Assembly (NCBI GenBank): GCA_037954665.1
Contig: JBBMOL010000206.1
Span: 1,116,001-1,180,000 of the forward strand
Length of the DNA stretch: 64,000 bases
Direction: 5' to 3'
Origin: Laguncularia racemosa
Lineage: Eukaryota; Streptophyta; Magnoliopsida; Myrtales; Combretaceae
Shown: positions 1-10,590 of the stretch, piece by piece
How positions within the stretch are numbered: the stretch's first letter is position 1
How the letters are laid out: each line of letters starts with the position of its first letter
Notes under the pieces: generated by a model
The model's input: the letters and a program-made list of their open reading frames with translations, nothing else
What the model was told of the DNA's origin: nothing
Databases searched by the model: none
Program-made: the position numbers and the translations under genes

Positions 1-916
1 ATCTTGAAATTGTGAGTTATATCAATTTCATTTTGTTGTGATTTCTTTTCTTCTCTAGTGTGTCATATCTAAGGTTGAATTGAGATATTTCTTGGTCAGA
101 TTTACATGTTATTATTTACGAATTCTTGTGTTTATTTGAAGCACTTATCATTTGATTTGGATCATCATTGAAAATTACACTTGAAAACGTGATTTTCACC
201 ATTTGGAAAAGGAATCTTACTTTACGGTTTTCTTTGTCAAATTGAGGTTTCATTTGCGTGGATTATATGACATTAGAGTGTTATTAGAAGGCATTTTCTT
301 TGGGGTATTCTGATTATATTATTGGGTGATTGAATTTCATCATTTCAACATTAGGGTTCATTTGAAAAGTGCCATTTTTGGATCCGATTTTGCCTAGACT
401 TGAGTTAGTTATTCTTAAGTCTTTTGGATGTGCTTTTAAGTGTGTTTAGGCACATCATACATCTTGAAATTGTGAGTTATATCAATTTCATTTTGTTGTG
501 ATTTCTGTTCTTCTCTAGTGTGTCATATCTAGGGTTGAATTGAGATATTTCTTGGTCAGATATCCTTGTTGTTATTCATGAATTCTTGTGATTATTTGAA
601 GGAATTATCATATTGATCCAATTCATCTTTAAGGATTTCCTTGATAATGTGATTTTCACCATTGGAAAGGGATTGTTTTGTTACGGTTTTTCTTTGTCAA
701 ATTGAGCTTCATTTGCGTGGATTACATGAAATTAGAGTGTTGTTAGAAGGCATTTTCATTGAAGTATACTGATTATATCATTGGTTGTTTGAATTTCATC
801 CTTTCATCATTAGGGTTCATTTGAAAAGTGCCATTTTTGGATCCGATTTTGCCTTGACTTGAGATAGTTTTTCTTAAGTCCTTTGGATGTGCTTTTAAGT
901 GTGTTTAGGCACATCA
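1..916 (+). repeat. 5' LTR end of element 1 with a tandemly doubled R/U5 (about 460-bp period)
   Basis: Bases 1-457 and 461-916 are near copies of the same R/U5 segment. Both start ATCTTGAAATTGTGAGTTAT and both end GGCACATCA, separated by three bases. The 3' LTR of the same element (3513-3969) has only one such unit. The array may continue beyond the window edge. Confidence 0.85.
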
Positions 917-922
917 TCTTTT

Positions 923-934
923 TGGTATCAGAGC
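923..934 (+). other. Primer binding site of element 1 (tRNA-iMet type)
   Basis: TGGTATCAGAGC lies seven bases after the LTR end at 916. It is the usual plant Gypsy/Copia primer site, complementary to the 3' end of initiator tRNA-Met. Confidence 0.9.
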
Positions 935-2039
935 TCTTGTTGAGAGAAGGGAATTGGTTGTATTCAATTTCGTGGAAGTGATCATCAATTAGGGTTGATC
1001 AAGTGAATACCGCAATTGTGTTGTTGTTGTTGTGTGAGATTGCGAAATTACTTTGGATTGGGATTTGATTTGCTGATTGTTGGAGTTGGTTTGGGAAGGT
1101 TATTATATCACTTTGTGGACACTAATTCACGTGGAAGAGCAGGAGTACAAAGTGAAGTTTACTTTAGCAATTTTTTTAAATTGTAAAACTTACCAATTCT
1201 TGCCGTGAAGTAGCTTGTGGCGTGAGGAGATGTGTTAGTTGTTGTTGTGACTTCCATTGTGTAATTGTGAATTAGAGGAGTACAATTTGCATATTGCATT
1301 GAGTTTTAATTATAAGGAAATTGTTTGAATTCAAACATATGCAATTAAGTTGTGGGAGTTAATGATTGCTATTTGAATTTGAATTCATTACTTACCAATT
1401 GAAGAAGGCTTGCAATTAGTGAATTGGTTTGAATTTCAAATTTAAGTTGCTGCCCATTTTGTTTTAAAAGTTATGGTTAGAACTTGTGGAAAGTGGAGTA
1501 CATCTTGTTAATATTGCCGTGGAAGTAAAGTGTATTTGTTGTTGTAGTCATTTGTTATCATTGTCGTAGAAGTGGAGTGCATTTTGTTGTTGTTGCCGTA
1601 GGAGTTCTTGTTGAAGTGAGTGCACCGTGATTGAGGTGTGTGTGGTGGTGCAAATTTGTGGAGTTTTGTGTAGTGCAAGGTGCTGCACATTAAGACTCAT
1701 TGTGGGTGTAAAACTTTAGCAAGAAAGGAAAGTTAAGTGGTGAAGTTTTAAATTCAAATATAAGCATTTAAGTGTGGAAGTTATTGAGTATTATTACTTA
1801 AACACTTGCTTAGTTGAATTCAATATCTTAACTACTTGGAAGTATTAATTTGTGCTTCAATTATTCTAATGTACTTGAAGTGATAAGAAGTATTTATTGC
1901 ATTGGTGACTTGTTGCACTTGGGTGTATAAGTGTAGTGTGTTGTTATCAAACTTGTTACTGTGATGTGGTGAAGTGAAGGGAGTGTGTACAAATTATTTG
2001 AGATTACATTTGTACTTTAGATTAATCGCATCCACAAAC
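935..2039 (+). other. Untranslated leader of element 1
   Basis: This 1.1-kb AT- and GTTGTTG-rich stretch lies between primer site and gag start. It has no credible ORF. It resembles the leader of NA (43274-44386) closely and that of E (37699-39495) more loosely, which identifies it as retroelement leader, presumably holding dimerisation and packaging signals (inference). Confidence 0.75.
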
Positions 2040-2926
2040 ATGTCATATGATAGCGTGAATGGGTACATTGGCAATGAGGCCAATAGCCAAGTGGGTAGTA
2101 GACCAAGTCGTCGAAATACAAATGGAAGAACTCTAGATGAACAACTTCGGGACCTTACCAAAATTGTTGCTACATTAGCAACAAGGATTGATAGGATGAC
2201 ATTGCCACCACCACCTGTGGTAAACCTTCAGGCGCCACCTAGAGTAAAGGGAGATTATCATGCTCTTAAGGAAGATAGAGATGATAATTTTGGGCTTAAT
2301 CCATATCCGGACAGGGAATTTAGACCACCTCGAGGACCAGAGTGTGCGAAGCTACAGATGCCTTCATTTGATGGTAGGGGTTCCGCAGATGATTACCTAG
2401 AGTGGGAGGACCAAATTGTGCAGACGCAAGTATGCCAACCTTCAAAGGTTCTTGAGGGCTCTAGTGACACGAGCCTAACCCTTATTGCATAAAATTTGTC
2501 AGATACCGATGTGCCAACCTTAGAGGATCCTGATGATCATAGTCAGACGAGTAGACCACCAGAGAGCCAGACTGTTCAGAGACAGTTATGTTCACCTTCA
2601 GAGGTTTTAGAGGCTAATGAGCAGTTGGGCTAACCATTAGAAGACCATGAGGATCAGCAACATACAAATGAGTTAGAAAAAGAGGAAACAGTTTCAGTGG
2701 AATAGGTTGATACAGGGGTAACTTTAGTAGATAATGGGTTATTATTTGTGTTGCAGAAGAGATACATCCTAGAAATGGAGGAGAGAAGACAATCACCACC
2801 TGTAGTATTTCAGTTATTGGGATTCTGCAGAGATATTTCTTCAGGTGACTTGCTAGGAGGAAACAAAGTCTCTACTGCATTTGATCTACTAGATTTGAGG
2901 ACAAATCTTTTTGAGGCCCGAGGAGA
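2040..2926 (+). pseudogene. Chimeric Gag N-terminus/linker frame of element 1, with stops
   Basis: The frame opens at MSYDSVNGYIG, the same start as the intact homologue in NA at 44387. It runs open to a TAA at 2490-2492. Residues after about 100 include the Gag-like stretch LQMPSFDGRGSADDYLEWED. It then jumps to an acidic linker (repeats of QTVQRQLCSPSEVLE type) and to DLRTNLFEARGDD, the typical last residues of pol before the polypurine tract. The core Gag, zinc knuckle, protease, reverse transcriptase and integrase are all missing. Further stops occur in the linker, near 2632 and 2703. A frame from 2748 to the LTR is open and carries the pol-end residues. The start is by homology; an in-frame upstream ATG at 1974 is less likely. 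Confidence 0.75.
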
Positions 2927-3969
2927 TGATAGGAATAAAAATCCGACAAGACCTATCATTAGGGCAAGAATTGAAGGATTTCGAATCTTGGCGATGAGGA
3001 CCTATTTTTAGCAAATCGACCCTGGAATTATTCATTTACTAACCTCTTTTATCTTATTCATGTATTTTATATTCCAACAGGAATACTTATCATGCTTTAC
3101 AGGGAAATGGACGAACTCACTCAAACTCAGCTTGTGGGTTATCCATGGACCGACCTGAATCGGCGATGAGCTGGGCCGATGGATCCTATAGAAGACCAGC
3201 ATATTGAAGAGCATTTCTTTTATGTATTTTTCATTTTATGAACTATTTTTTGGTTGTATTTGGTTTTGGGACACTTTTATTTCCTTGTAATTTTCATTTA
3301 GGGTTAGTCACCTTAAAAGTGGCAAACTTGTAATTTTGAGCACTTTTTAACCCTAGGAGTAGCAAGTATAAATACTTGCTTAAGAGAGGGTTTGAGGAGG
3401 CTTATTTTGCAGAACAAACACTTCACATTTCGTGAGAGGGCTTAGGGTTTTCCTAATTCCAAATTCTCTTATCAATTTCAATCCCAAGAAGTTGAAATTG
3501 TGGCGAGTGCAACATCTTGAAATTGTGACTTATATCAATTTCATTTTGTTGTGATTTCTTTTCTTCTCTAGTGTGTCATATCTAGGGTTGAATTGAGATA
3601 TTTCTTGGTCAGATATCCTTGTTGTTATTCACGAATTCTTGTGATTATTTGAAGGAATTATCATATTGATCCAATTCATCTTTAAGGATTTCCTTGATAA
3701 CGTGATTTTCACCATTGGAAAGGGATTGTTTTGTTACGGTTTTTCTTTGTCAAATTGAGCTTCATTTGCGTGGATCACATGAAATTAGAGTGTTGTTAGA
3801 AGGCATTTTCATTGAAGTATTCTGATTATATCATTGGTTGTTTGAATTTCATCCTTTCATCATTAGGGTTCATTTGAAAAGTGCCATTTTTGGATCCGAT
3901 TTTGCCTTAACTTGAGATAGTTTTTCTTAAGTCCTTTGGATGTGCTTTTAAGTGTTTTTAGGCACATCA
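2927..3969 (+). repeat. 3' LTR of element 1 (family B, 1043 bp)
   Basis: It starts TGATAGGA directly after the purine stretch GAGGCCCGAGGAGA and ends GGCACATCA. It shares its whole length with the NA LTRs. It contains the palindromic TATA element at 3362-3379. Confidence 0.9.
3362..3379 (+). promoter_or_regulatory. Palindromic TATA box in family-B LTR
   Basis: GCAAGTATAAATACTTGC is an 8-bp perfect inverted repeat around a central AA and contains TATAAATA. The same 18-mer, or a one-base variant, sits in the equivalent place in the B LTRs at 7175, 9827 (minus), 37205, 42657 and 45629. It is the likely Pol II core promoter at the U3/R border; the transcription start is inferred to be about 30 bp downstream. 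Confidence 0.8.
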
Positions 3970-4675
3970 AATCATTTTGGAAAACTTTTATTTTGATTGT
4001 AATTTTCATTTAGGACTAGCCACCTTAAAAGTGGTAAACTTGTAATTTTGCCCATTTTCTAATCCTAAGAGTAGCAAGTATAAATACTTTCTTAGAATAG
4101 GGTTTGAGGAGGCCATATTTTGCAGATTATAGGCTAGCACTTCACGTGTGGGAATTAGGGTTCATCCTAGTTCTAAACCTCTTATCAATTTCAACCCAAG
4201 AATTGGAATTGTGGCAAGTGCAACAGGGGGAAATTGTGAGTCATATCGATTTCTTTCTTTGTTGTTTTTCATTTCTTCTCTAGTGAGTCATATCTAGGGT
4301 GGATTTGGAGTTTCTTGGACATATTTGTGATTATAATTTGTGAACAATTGTCTTTTAAGATTAATTGCTCTTTTAGTACTTGAATTCAATAACCTTTTGT
4401 TGTTGGCGTGCATTGGAATTGAAGAAGAGTGGAAATCACGGTTTTTGTTCAATCCTTTTAATTTGGAATTCATGTGGATCTAATCTCATTTTGTTGTTGC
4501 TTGGTGAATATCACAAATAGGGATTGCATCTACATCATTTGATCTTCATTTTTCCATCAAATCTCAAAGGATTTCATGTGATTTTGTCAATCACATTGGA
4601 CCGGTTTTGTGATTGAATTGTGACTTGTTTCCTTGAGTCATTTGATTGTGCTTGAACTTGATTTTGAGAACATCA
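3970..4675 (+). repeat. 5' LTR remnant of element 2
   Basis: It begins in mid-U3 (sequence matching 3260 onward) and has the TATA element GCAAGTATAAATAC near 4077. It ends AACATCA in place of GCACATCA. It is clearly diverged from the LTRs of element 1, so it is older. Confidence 0.75.
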
Positions 4676-4694
4676 CAGGCCTTGAGGTAGGGAG

Positions 4695-5544
4695 TGATGA
4701 GATCCATGATGAGAGCCAAGCCAGAAGAAGAAATGTGGATCCTCTTGAAGTGCTGCGAGGACCGATCACAAGAAATCAAGCGAAACGATTCAAGGAAGCA
4801 CTTAACGGGTTGATAAAGGTTGTCATGAAGCCGGAAAGGATTGGAGCAATCATGAAGTTGGAACGGATTGGAACAACCATGGGAAGACCCTTGCTCTTAT
4901 ACAAGTCACACCAGACACGGGTTGAAGAGGGCGTGTACTTTCAAGGCACGGCCTTGTAGGAATTCCAATATTGCACAGAATTATACACGGCTAGACACAT
5001 GGCTAAAAGGCACGGCCGTGTATGGAGACAAGCAAATCCACAGAAAGATACACGACCAGAAGTACACGGTCGTGTATGTGACCGGAATGTGTATAGAAAA
5101 GTACACGGCCAAAGTATACGGTCGTGTACACGGCTGTGTATCCCCTGCCAGCCAGCTTGTTCTGTTTTCGTGTTTTTACGCAACTTATCTAAGCTACGTT
5201 GTTTTGGACTTGTTTTTCACGAATTGTAACCTAAGTATAAAAGCTCCTAGGGTTTAGAACAATATAGAATATACATCTTTGAACATTGAACACTTCTGAG
5301 AGGCACCTCTCTTGGTTTTTCAAGAACTAAATCGAACTTATCGGATTAATTTCCATGGCGTTCATCACGACTTATCAATCGGTCTTTCATCCCCGATTGT
5401 GGCGTCTTCACATTATACCAAGGTTATTGTCTCGCTTATAGACAACGGGTCACGGTTTCCACTTTAGGTGTTTGGGCGTCTTAGGCAACGAATTCCGAAC
5501 GTATTGGTATTGGATTTCGTCACGGGTTGGCGTGGTTCGTATCA
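4695..5544 (+). mobile_element. Solo LTR, family A (850 bp) with TSD GGGAG
   Basis: It starts TGATGAGATCC and ends GGTTCGTATCA. The flanking five bases GGGAG occur at both 4690-4694 and 5545-5549, a perfect TSD. No internal region remains, so the usual explanation is LTR-LTR recombination. Its U3 holds the CACGGCCGTG minisatellite (4944-5145), upstream of TATAAAA at 5236-5242. Closing the gap restores a Gag reading frame across 4689/5545, confirming insertion into the gag of element 2. Confidence 0.93.
4944..5145 (+). repeat. CACGGCCGTG palindromic minisatellite in solo LTR U3
   Basis: Inverted-repeat words related to TACACGGCCGTGTA recur every 20-40 bp. They are separated by spacers containing AATCCACAGAAAGAT or variants of it. 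It is GC-rich in an AT-rich LTR and ends about 90 bp before the TATA box. Confidence 0.85.
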
Positions 5545-5549
5545 GGGAG

Positions 5550-6766
5550 GCAAGATAGTAGATGATTATGTGCAGGAATTTGAAACCCTCATGATTAGAT
5601 GTGGGTCCATTGAACCTCCAGAATAAACCGTAGCACGCTTCGTCTAGGCTTGAAATATGAAATAGCGTGTGTTGTTGAGCTGCAGCACTATAGTACACTT
5701 GATGAGGCTATTCAGTTGGCCTTAAAAGTGGAGAGACAAAGGAGGTCTAACTTGTTTAGGGCTCCAAGTAGTAGGCCTAATACTATTACCAGACCCATAG
5801 CAGCTGACGGTCAATCAGGGGGAACAAAGGCGGTAGGTGAGGTAGTGAAAGCAGTGGACAAAACTACCCCAAATACTATTAGAGAAAATTTACCTACTGG
5901 GAAGGGTAAGAGGTAATAACGCCAGATGTGAGGCGAACTGTTCCTGGATCTACTAGTGGAAAGGCATGCCAGATCAAGTGCTTTAAATGCATGGGATTTG
6001 GGCATATGGCAGCACAGTGTCTAAATAAGAGGTTGATGACTGTTATGGAGGGCACTGGGGAAGATGTTGAGGATGACAATGAATAGACTGAACCTACAGA
6101 TTTACCAACGGCACTGCAGGAGTATTATGATGACCAAACTGCAAAGACACATGATGAGTGTACAGGTGAACAATATCTACCCATTAATGTGTTACGCAGG
6201 GTTCTAACTATATCTCCTAATACTAGAGACATTCAGAGGGAGAACATATTTCACACCTCTTGTAGAATCAAAGGTAACCTTTGTGTACTTATCATCGATA
6301 GTGGTAGTTGCACGAATGTTATATCTGCTACACTAGTAGACAAATTACATTTGTCTATTATTCCACATCCTAGCCCTTATAACTTGCATTGGCTGGATAA
6401 TCGAGGTAGTATGTATGTTACACTTAGGGCTAAGGTTCCTATGAGTGTTGGGCAGAAATATCATGATGAGATCCTGTGTGATGTAGTCCCTATTCATGCA
6501 TTCCATTTGCTGTTAGGTCGACCTTGGTTGTTTGATCGGCAGGTGTTACATGATGGGTTTAGAAATACTTACATGTTCAGTATGGGCGAGTCTCGCACAG
6601 TTCTATTGCCAATGACTCCATTTGAGGTTCATCAGTTTCAGGAACAGATCAGAACTACATCCACTATATTTGATAGCCGGAATAGCAGGACAACAGAGAC
6701 ATTAGGGTTCAATTCCAAAATTGATCCTCTAGATTTGAGGGCAAATCTTTCAGAAGCCCGAAGAGA
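5550..6766 (+). pseudogene. Gag C-terminus, zinc knuckle and protease of element 2
   Basis: The remnant begins inside Gag (DDYVQEFETLMIRCGS-like), with frame breaks near 5625. It passes LQHYSTLDEAIQLALKVE and a CCHC nucleic-acid-binding knuckle encoded at 5971-6030 (C-F-K-C-x4-H-x4-C). A stop lies near 6084. An open frame (6189-6872) then carries a retropepsin-like core, VLIIDSGSCTNVISATLVDK, with the D-S-G triad intact. It ends in DPLDLRANLSEARRDD just before the LTR. Reverse transcriptase, RNase H and integrase are absent, so the protease runs almost directly into the pol end. The open frame crosses into the 3' LTR. Confidence 0.8.
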
Positions 6767-7767
6767 TGATGAGAAATTTTCGGCACCACCTATACCTTCA
6801 GAACTGGATTTGGCTGATGGTCCAAATCGCTTATATTTTCACTTTATTTCCTATATTCTAATAACTATTTGAGAAACAATTTTACAGGTACAATAATAAT
6901 TCTCCATGGGATGCCAATATGTCCTACACTAGTTGATGGACACGGGACATTTTCAAATTTACAATCAAAGACCTACTACGATTGTTTCCATTCCGAAGCA
7001 TTGGCTCATGAAGACTTATGATATTTTTGTACTTTGTAATTGTTCTATGGACTATTTTATGTTGTATTTTTTTTCTTTTGGGACACTTTCATTTTATTGT
7101 AATTTCTATTTAGGACCGGCCACCTTAAAAGTGGCAAACTTGTAATTTTTGTCTATTTTCTAACCCTAGGAGTAGCAAGTATAAATACTTGCCTATAGTA
7201 GGGTTTTAGGAGGCCAATTTTTCAAATTTTGAACATCACTTTTCGTGAGAGGGCTTAGGGTTTCCTAAATCCAATTTCTCTTATCAATTTCAATTTCCAA
7301 GAGTTGAAATTGTGGCGAGTGCAACTAAGGGTAATTGTGAGTAGTATCAATTCCTTCTTTGTTGTGTTTCCATTTCATCACTAGTGAGTCATATCTAGGG
7401 TTGATTTGGATTTGTCTTGGTCAGATTTTTTATTGCATTTGTGATCAATTATCTTGTTGTAAGATTGATTGTTTTAGTACTTTATATCATCATCTTCATT
7501 TGTGACGTGAATTGGGAATTGTAGGAAGAAGTTGAAATCATGGTTTTAATCTATCCTTCTTGATTTGATTCACGTGGATTTTACTTATAATTGTTGTTAT
7601 TAGGTGAAGATTACTTATATGGATTGTTAATTGCATCATTTGACCTTCGGATTTTCATCAAAATTCCATTAGGATCACGTAATTTCTTGATTCCATTAGA
7701 AGGGTTTTAATCGTGAGTTGGGGTTTGTTTATTTGATTGTGCTTAGACCTTGGTTTTAAGCACATCA
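6767..7767 (+). repeat. 3' LTR of element 2 (family B, 1001 bp)
   Basis: It starts TGATGAGA after the purine stretch GAAGCCCGAAGAGA and ends AAGCACATCA. The palindromic TATA lies at 7175-7192. An upstream near-palindrome GCCACCTTAAAAGTGGC lies at 7119-7135. Confidence 0.85.
7175..7192 (+). promoter_or_regulatory. Palindromic TATA box, 3' LTR of element 2
   Basis: Exact copy of the 18-bp GCAAGTATAAATACTTGC element described at 3362. Confidence 0.8.
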
Positions 7768-8420
7768 CTAAGGCATACCTCATTTGCAACAAGTATACTA
7801 GGTTCTCATTTGTTATGGCCTCCTCCAACTCACTCCATCCCATCAATAAGACCTTTTTCCTCCCAGATTTCTTGGCTTGTATTAGAACCACTTTGACTTC
7901 TGATAGTCTACTGATCTGTTGCTGAACCTCTTGGACCTCTGAAGGTGACATTGAGTTTAGGATGATACATTTGCCCTCTTTCTAGAATACGTAGGTATTT
8001 TTGAAGCCATCATGTAAAACCTTCCTATCATATAATCAAGGCTTAGCAAGCAATATATGGGATGCACACATAGGTACCCATATACTGAAAGGTACCCTAG
8101 CTCTCTAGGTCACATGGAGACTCCCCTGCTCACTTAGCCAATGTAATTTGTAGGGTTTTGGATGTGAGGTAGTTACGAGTTTCAATTCGATACTAATGAG
8201 GCAACGACAATATTAGTACAATTACCACCATCAATAATAATAACACATAAATTACCTTGCACCCTATAAGAAGTGTGAATCAAATTTTCTCTCTGCTCAT
8301 CATCAATGGTTTGAAAAGAAGTCAAGGCTGGCACAGTACATTAGTAGACAAATACAAATCACCTCCCTCTTGATTATTATCCTCATTTACAAATCCCCCA
8401 TTGACAACAATATTAGACAT
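7768..8420 (-). pseudogene. Gag start/protease remnant of element G
   Basis: A minus-strand frame starts at ATG 8420 (MSNIVVNGG...) and reaches a stop within about 30 codons. Downstream, in other frames, come QRENLIHTS-like residues and a retropepsin core resembling IIIDGGNCTNIVVAS near 8170-8260, with D-G-G rather than D-S/T-G. The middle of Gag and the zinc knuckle are missing. Similar truncated protease units are found in E (39496) and H (61651). Multiple stops make it non-functional. Confidence 0.65.
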
Positions 8421-9341
8421 GGTTTTTGAATTGAGTTGTATAAAGACAATTCAAAGGTAAGTGTAATAGAATTTACAATCACCCTTTTATGCTAACAACA
8501 ACAACACTACTCCACTTAACTTCACACACACTTCCACACTTCAATTACAGCAACAACAAGTAGAAGTAATAATTAAACACTTCTCCAACAGTAAGTTAAT
8601 AATTCTAACTAAGCAAAGTATTCAAGCATCAATACATAATAACTTCCACACTTTAATGCTTGCTTTTTGAAATTCAAATTTAACCGCTACAACTCCCTTC
8701 ACTCACGGCACATCTACACACTTACAATCCACGTGCAGCACACTCACCCTAACATAAACAACACACCACATTGTACCCTTCATAACATAAACACACCTCA
8801 ACCACGATGCAAGCTTCAAACACAACTTACACTTACACTCACTTCACAACACAATCACGGCACAACAATTAAAATGCAACTCTTAATGAAGCTTCTCTAC
8901 AAATGGTAAGCAACAATTCAAATATTCAAATTGCATTCAATCAACACTACACAATAACTCTTCAAACTTAATGAATGCATTTGAATTCAAATAATTTCCC
9001 TATTCTCCACGTAAGGCAAATCTGGAAATGCAATTTGACAATCCTCAATTCCGAAACCACAAACAAGAAATTCACTTCTCTTTTGCCCCAAGGAATGTAT
9101 CTCCAATTCTGAAACAAGCACATGGAAACACACCTCCTTACTTCCCCTTCTCCTCATGGAAAGATAAAGAGCAAAAGGACTACCACAAGATCTCCACTTC
9201 CACTTCAACAATCAACAAGTATAACATAACAAAATCACAATTAAGTACTTCAATTCCACTTCAACAATTCGGATCAAGAAGTAAAATTCAAGAACCTTAA
9301 ATTTCAAGTGATATTCACGCAAACCCTACTCCACAACCTAT
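8421..9341 (-). other. Leader of element G
   Basis: AT- and CA-rich stretch between primer site and gag start, with no credible ORF. It includes the reverse complement of the B-family leader words, for example near 8620-8650. Confidence 0.65.
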
Positions 9342-9353
9342 GCTCTGATACCA
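9342..9353 (-). other. Primer binding site of element G
   Basis: GCTCTGATACCA on the plus strand is the complement of TGGTATCAGAGC, seven bases from the LTR edge at 9361. Confidence 0.9.
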
Positions 9354-9360
9354 AAAATTA

Positions 9361-10213
9361 TGATGTGCCTAACCAATTAGATAGTAAACACATCAATCAA
9401 GTAGCATGAACAACCAACTCCAACAACAAATGGTGTGTTCAAATTACTTCACAATTGAAGTCCAATTCACTAATTTAAACATTGAATTGATGTAAGGAAC
9501 AAACAAGTGTATAAACTTTAATGGAACAACACGGAAATGAACTAGAATTTAATCCCAATTTGAAATGATCAAATATGAAAATAAAGAACCCTAATTCACG
9601 TGATAGAACAAGTAACCAACAAATTGTACTTAGATATTACTCACTAAACACAATTTGTAAAACGACAAGAGTAAGATTGACATGACTCATAATCTACTCT
9701 AGTTGATTCTCGCCATAATTTCACTAAGAAATTAATAAGAGATCTTTGTATGCAAAGGACAAACCCTCATGACCCAAAGTGTACAATTTTTTCAATTGTT
9801 AAAAAGCTCCTCAAAAACCCTAGTAAGCAAGTATTTATACTTGCTCTAATTAGGGTAAAAATACCACAAAATTACAAGGATGCCACTAAAGTGGCCATTT
9901 TTCCAAAGCATAAATTACAAATAAAAAAAAGGTCTTCAAGTGGCTGATTCTTCAATTCAATTGAACACATTGTGGACCATTGGATGTAAGTCCAAGAATG
10001 TCCCCAATTTGATCCTTACTGTGTTTTATTTGCCATCCTATAAAACCAATAAATGTACCTGCCGGAATGCATAAAAATTATATAATACAAAAGTAGATAA
10101 TAAATCAACATCCTCAAGGTTTAGCTATTCACGGAGGATCCTCATAGTTAGATTTTGTAAACCCTTTGGCTTGTGCTTTGGTGATTGGTCCTGTAGGAAT
10201 TTGATTCCTATTA
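9361..10213 (-). repeat. 5' LTR of element G (family B, 853 bp)
   Basis: On the plus strand it opens TGATGTGCC and closes GATTCCTATTA, the reverse of the B-family ends with the last CA mutated to TA. The palindromic TATA is at 9827-9844. A GCCACTAAAGTGGC dyad lies near 9885. Confidence 0.85.
9827..9844 (-). promoter_or_regulatory. Palindromic TATA box, LTR of element G
   Basis: The plus strand reads GCAAGTATTTATACTTGC, the reverse complement of the B-family 18-mer. Confidence 0.8.
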
Positions 10214-10590
10214 GTAGATAGACTTTATGTTGTGCTTATTATGCCTTAATAACTTGTTTAAACAGTAGTGGTAAGCGACAAACTCATTGAACAATTTTTT
10301 GGGTCATCCTTCATTAGTTTGTCTTATAGGTTACTACAAAGATAGCAATAGGCTAGTATCATAATGATAAGTGTTTTGACTCAAATCTTGAAGGATAGGT
10401 GTAAAAATAGAGTATATTTGACTTAAACTTAGATTGGCAAATAGAATGTTAAGATTTGTATTTTATTTTGTTTGAAAAACCCTTTTCTATTCAAAACTCA
10501 TTTTGAAAAATTATATTTTTATGGTTTTAACTATCAAATTTCATAATTTGGTAAAGGATATTGATTCACATGTTGTGCATGCACACATAA
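10214..10590. repeat. Gene-block copy 1, distal part
   Basis: Shared words such as GGTTACTACA and GATAGCAATAGGCTAG align it with 56145-56520. No gene is visible. In copy 1 it is cut at 10590 by element C1 and continues at 16028; in copy 2 the two parts are contiguous. Confidence 0.85.

Larger units (their letters stand above)
1..3969 (+). mobile_element. Element 1: family-B Gypsy LTR retrotransposon, non-autonomous, cut by window start
   Basis: 5' LTR (left end outside the window), primer site, about 2 kb internal region and a full 3' LTR are present in order. The internal region codes only a Gag N-terminus joined to a pol-type linker, so the element could not move without help. Sequence resuming at 3970 is the middle of another B-family U3, so element 1 was inserted into the 5' LTR of element 2. 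Its left TSD cannot be seen. Confidence 0.85.
3970..7767 (+). mobile_element. Element 2: older family-B Gypsy element, internally deleted
   Basis: It consists of a 5' LTR remnant (3970-4675), a short internal region with gag end and protease (5550-6766), and a full 3' LTR (6767-7767). Element 1 split its 5' LTR, so the beginning is left of the window. A solo family-A LTR (4695-5544) sits in its gag. The primer site, leader and gag start are gone: the LTR end at 4675 is followed within about 20 bp by mid-gag sequence. Confidence 0.75.
7768..10213 (-). mobile_element. Element G: minus-strand family-B Gypsy element, 5' half only
   Basis: Read on the minus strand it has a 5' LTR (10213-9361), primer site (9353-9342), leader, and a short gag/protease remnant ending at 7768, where it meets the 3' LTR of element 2. 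Its 3' part is not in the window. The LTR edge at 10213 is exactly where similarity between the two gene-block copies resumes, which supports it as a true insertion boundary. Confidence 0.75.

Noticed and set aside
923..934. Possible tRNA-Met fragments at TGGTATCAGAGC sites
   Set aside because: Only the 12-base primer complement is present, next to LTR ends; no cloverleaf can be formed. No tRNA or rRNA gene was seen anywhere in the window.
4868..5257. Overlapping frames of 76-129 codons on both strands
   Set aside because: They arise from the CACGGCCGTG array, which is open in several frames; the same happens in the C1 and 63489 copies.
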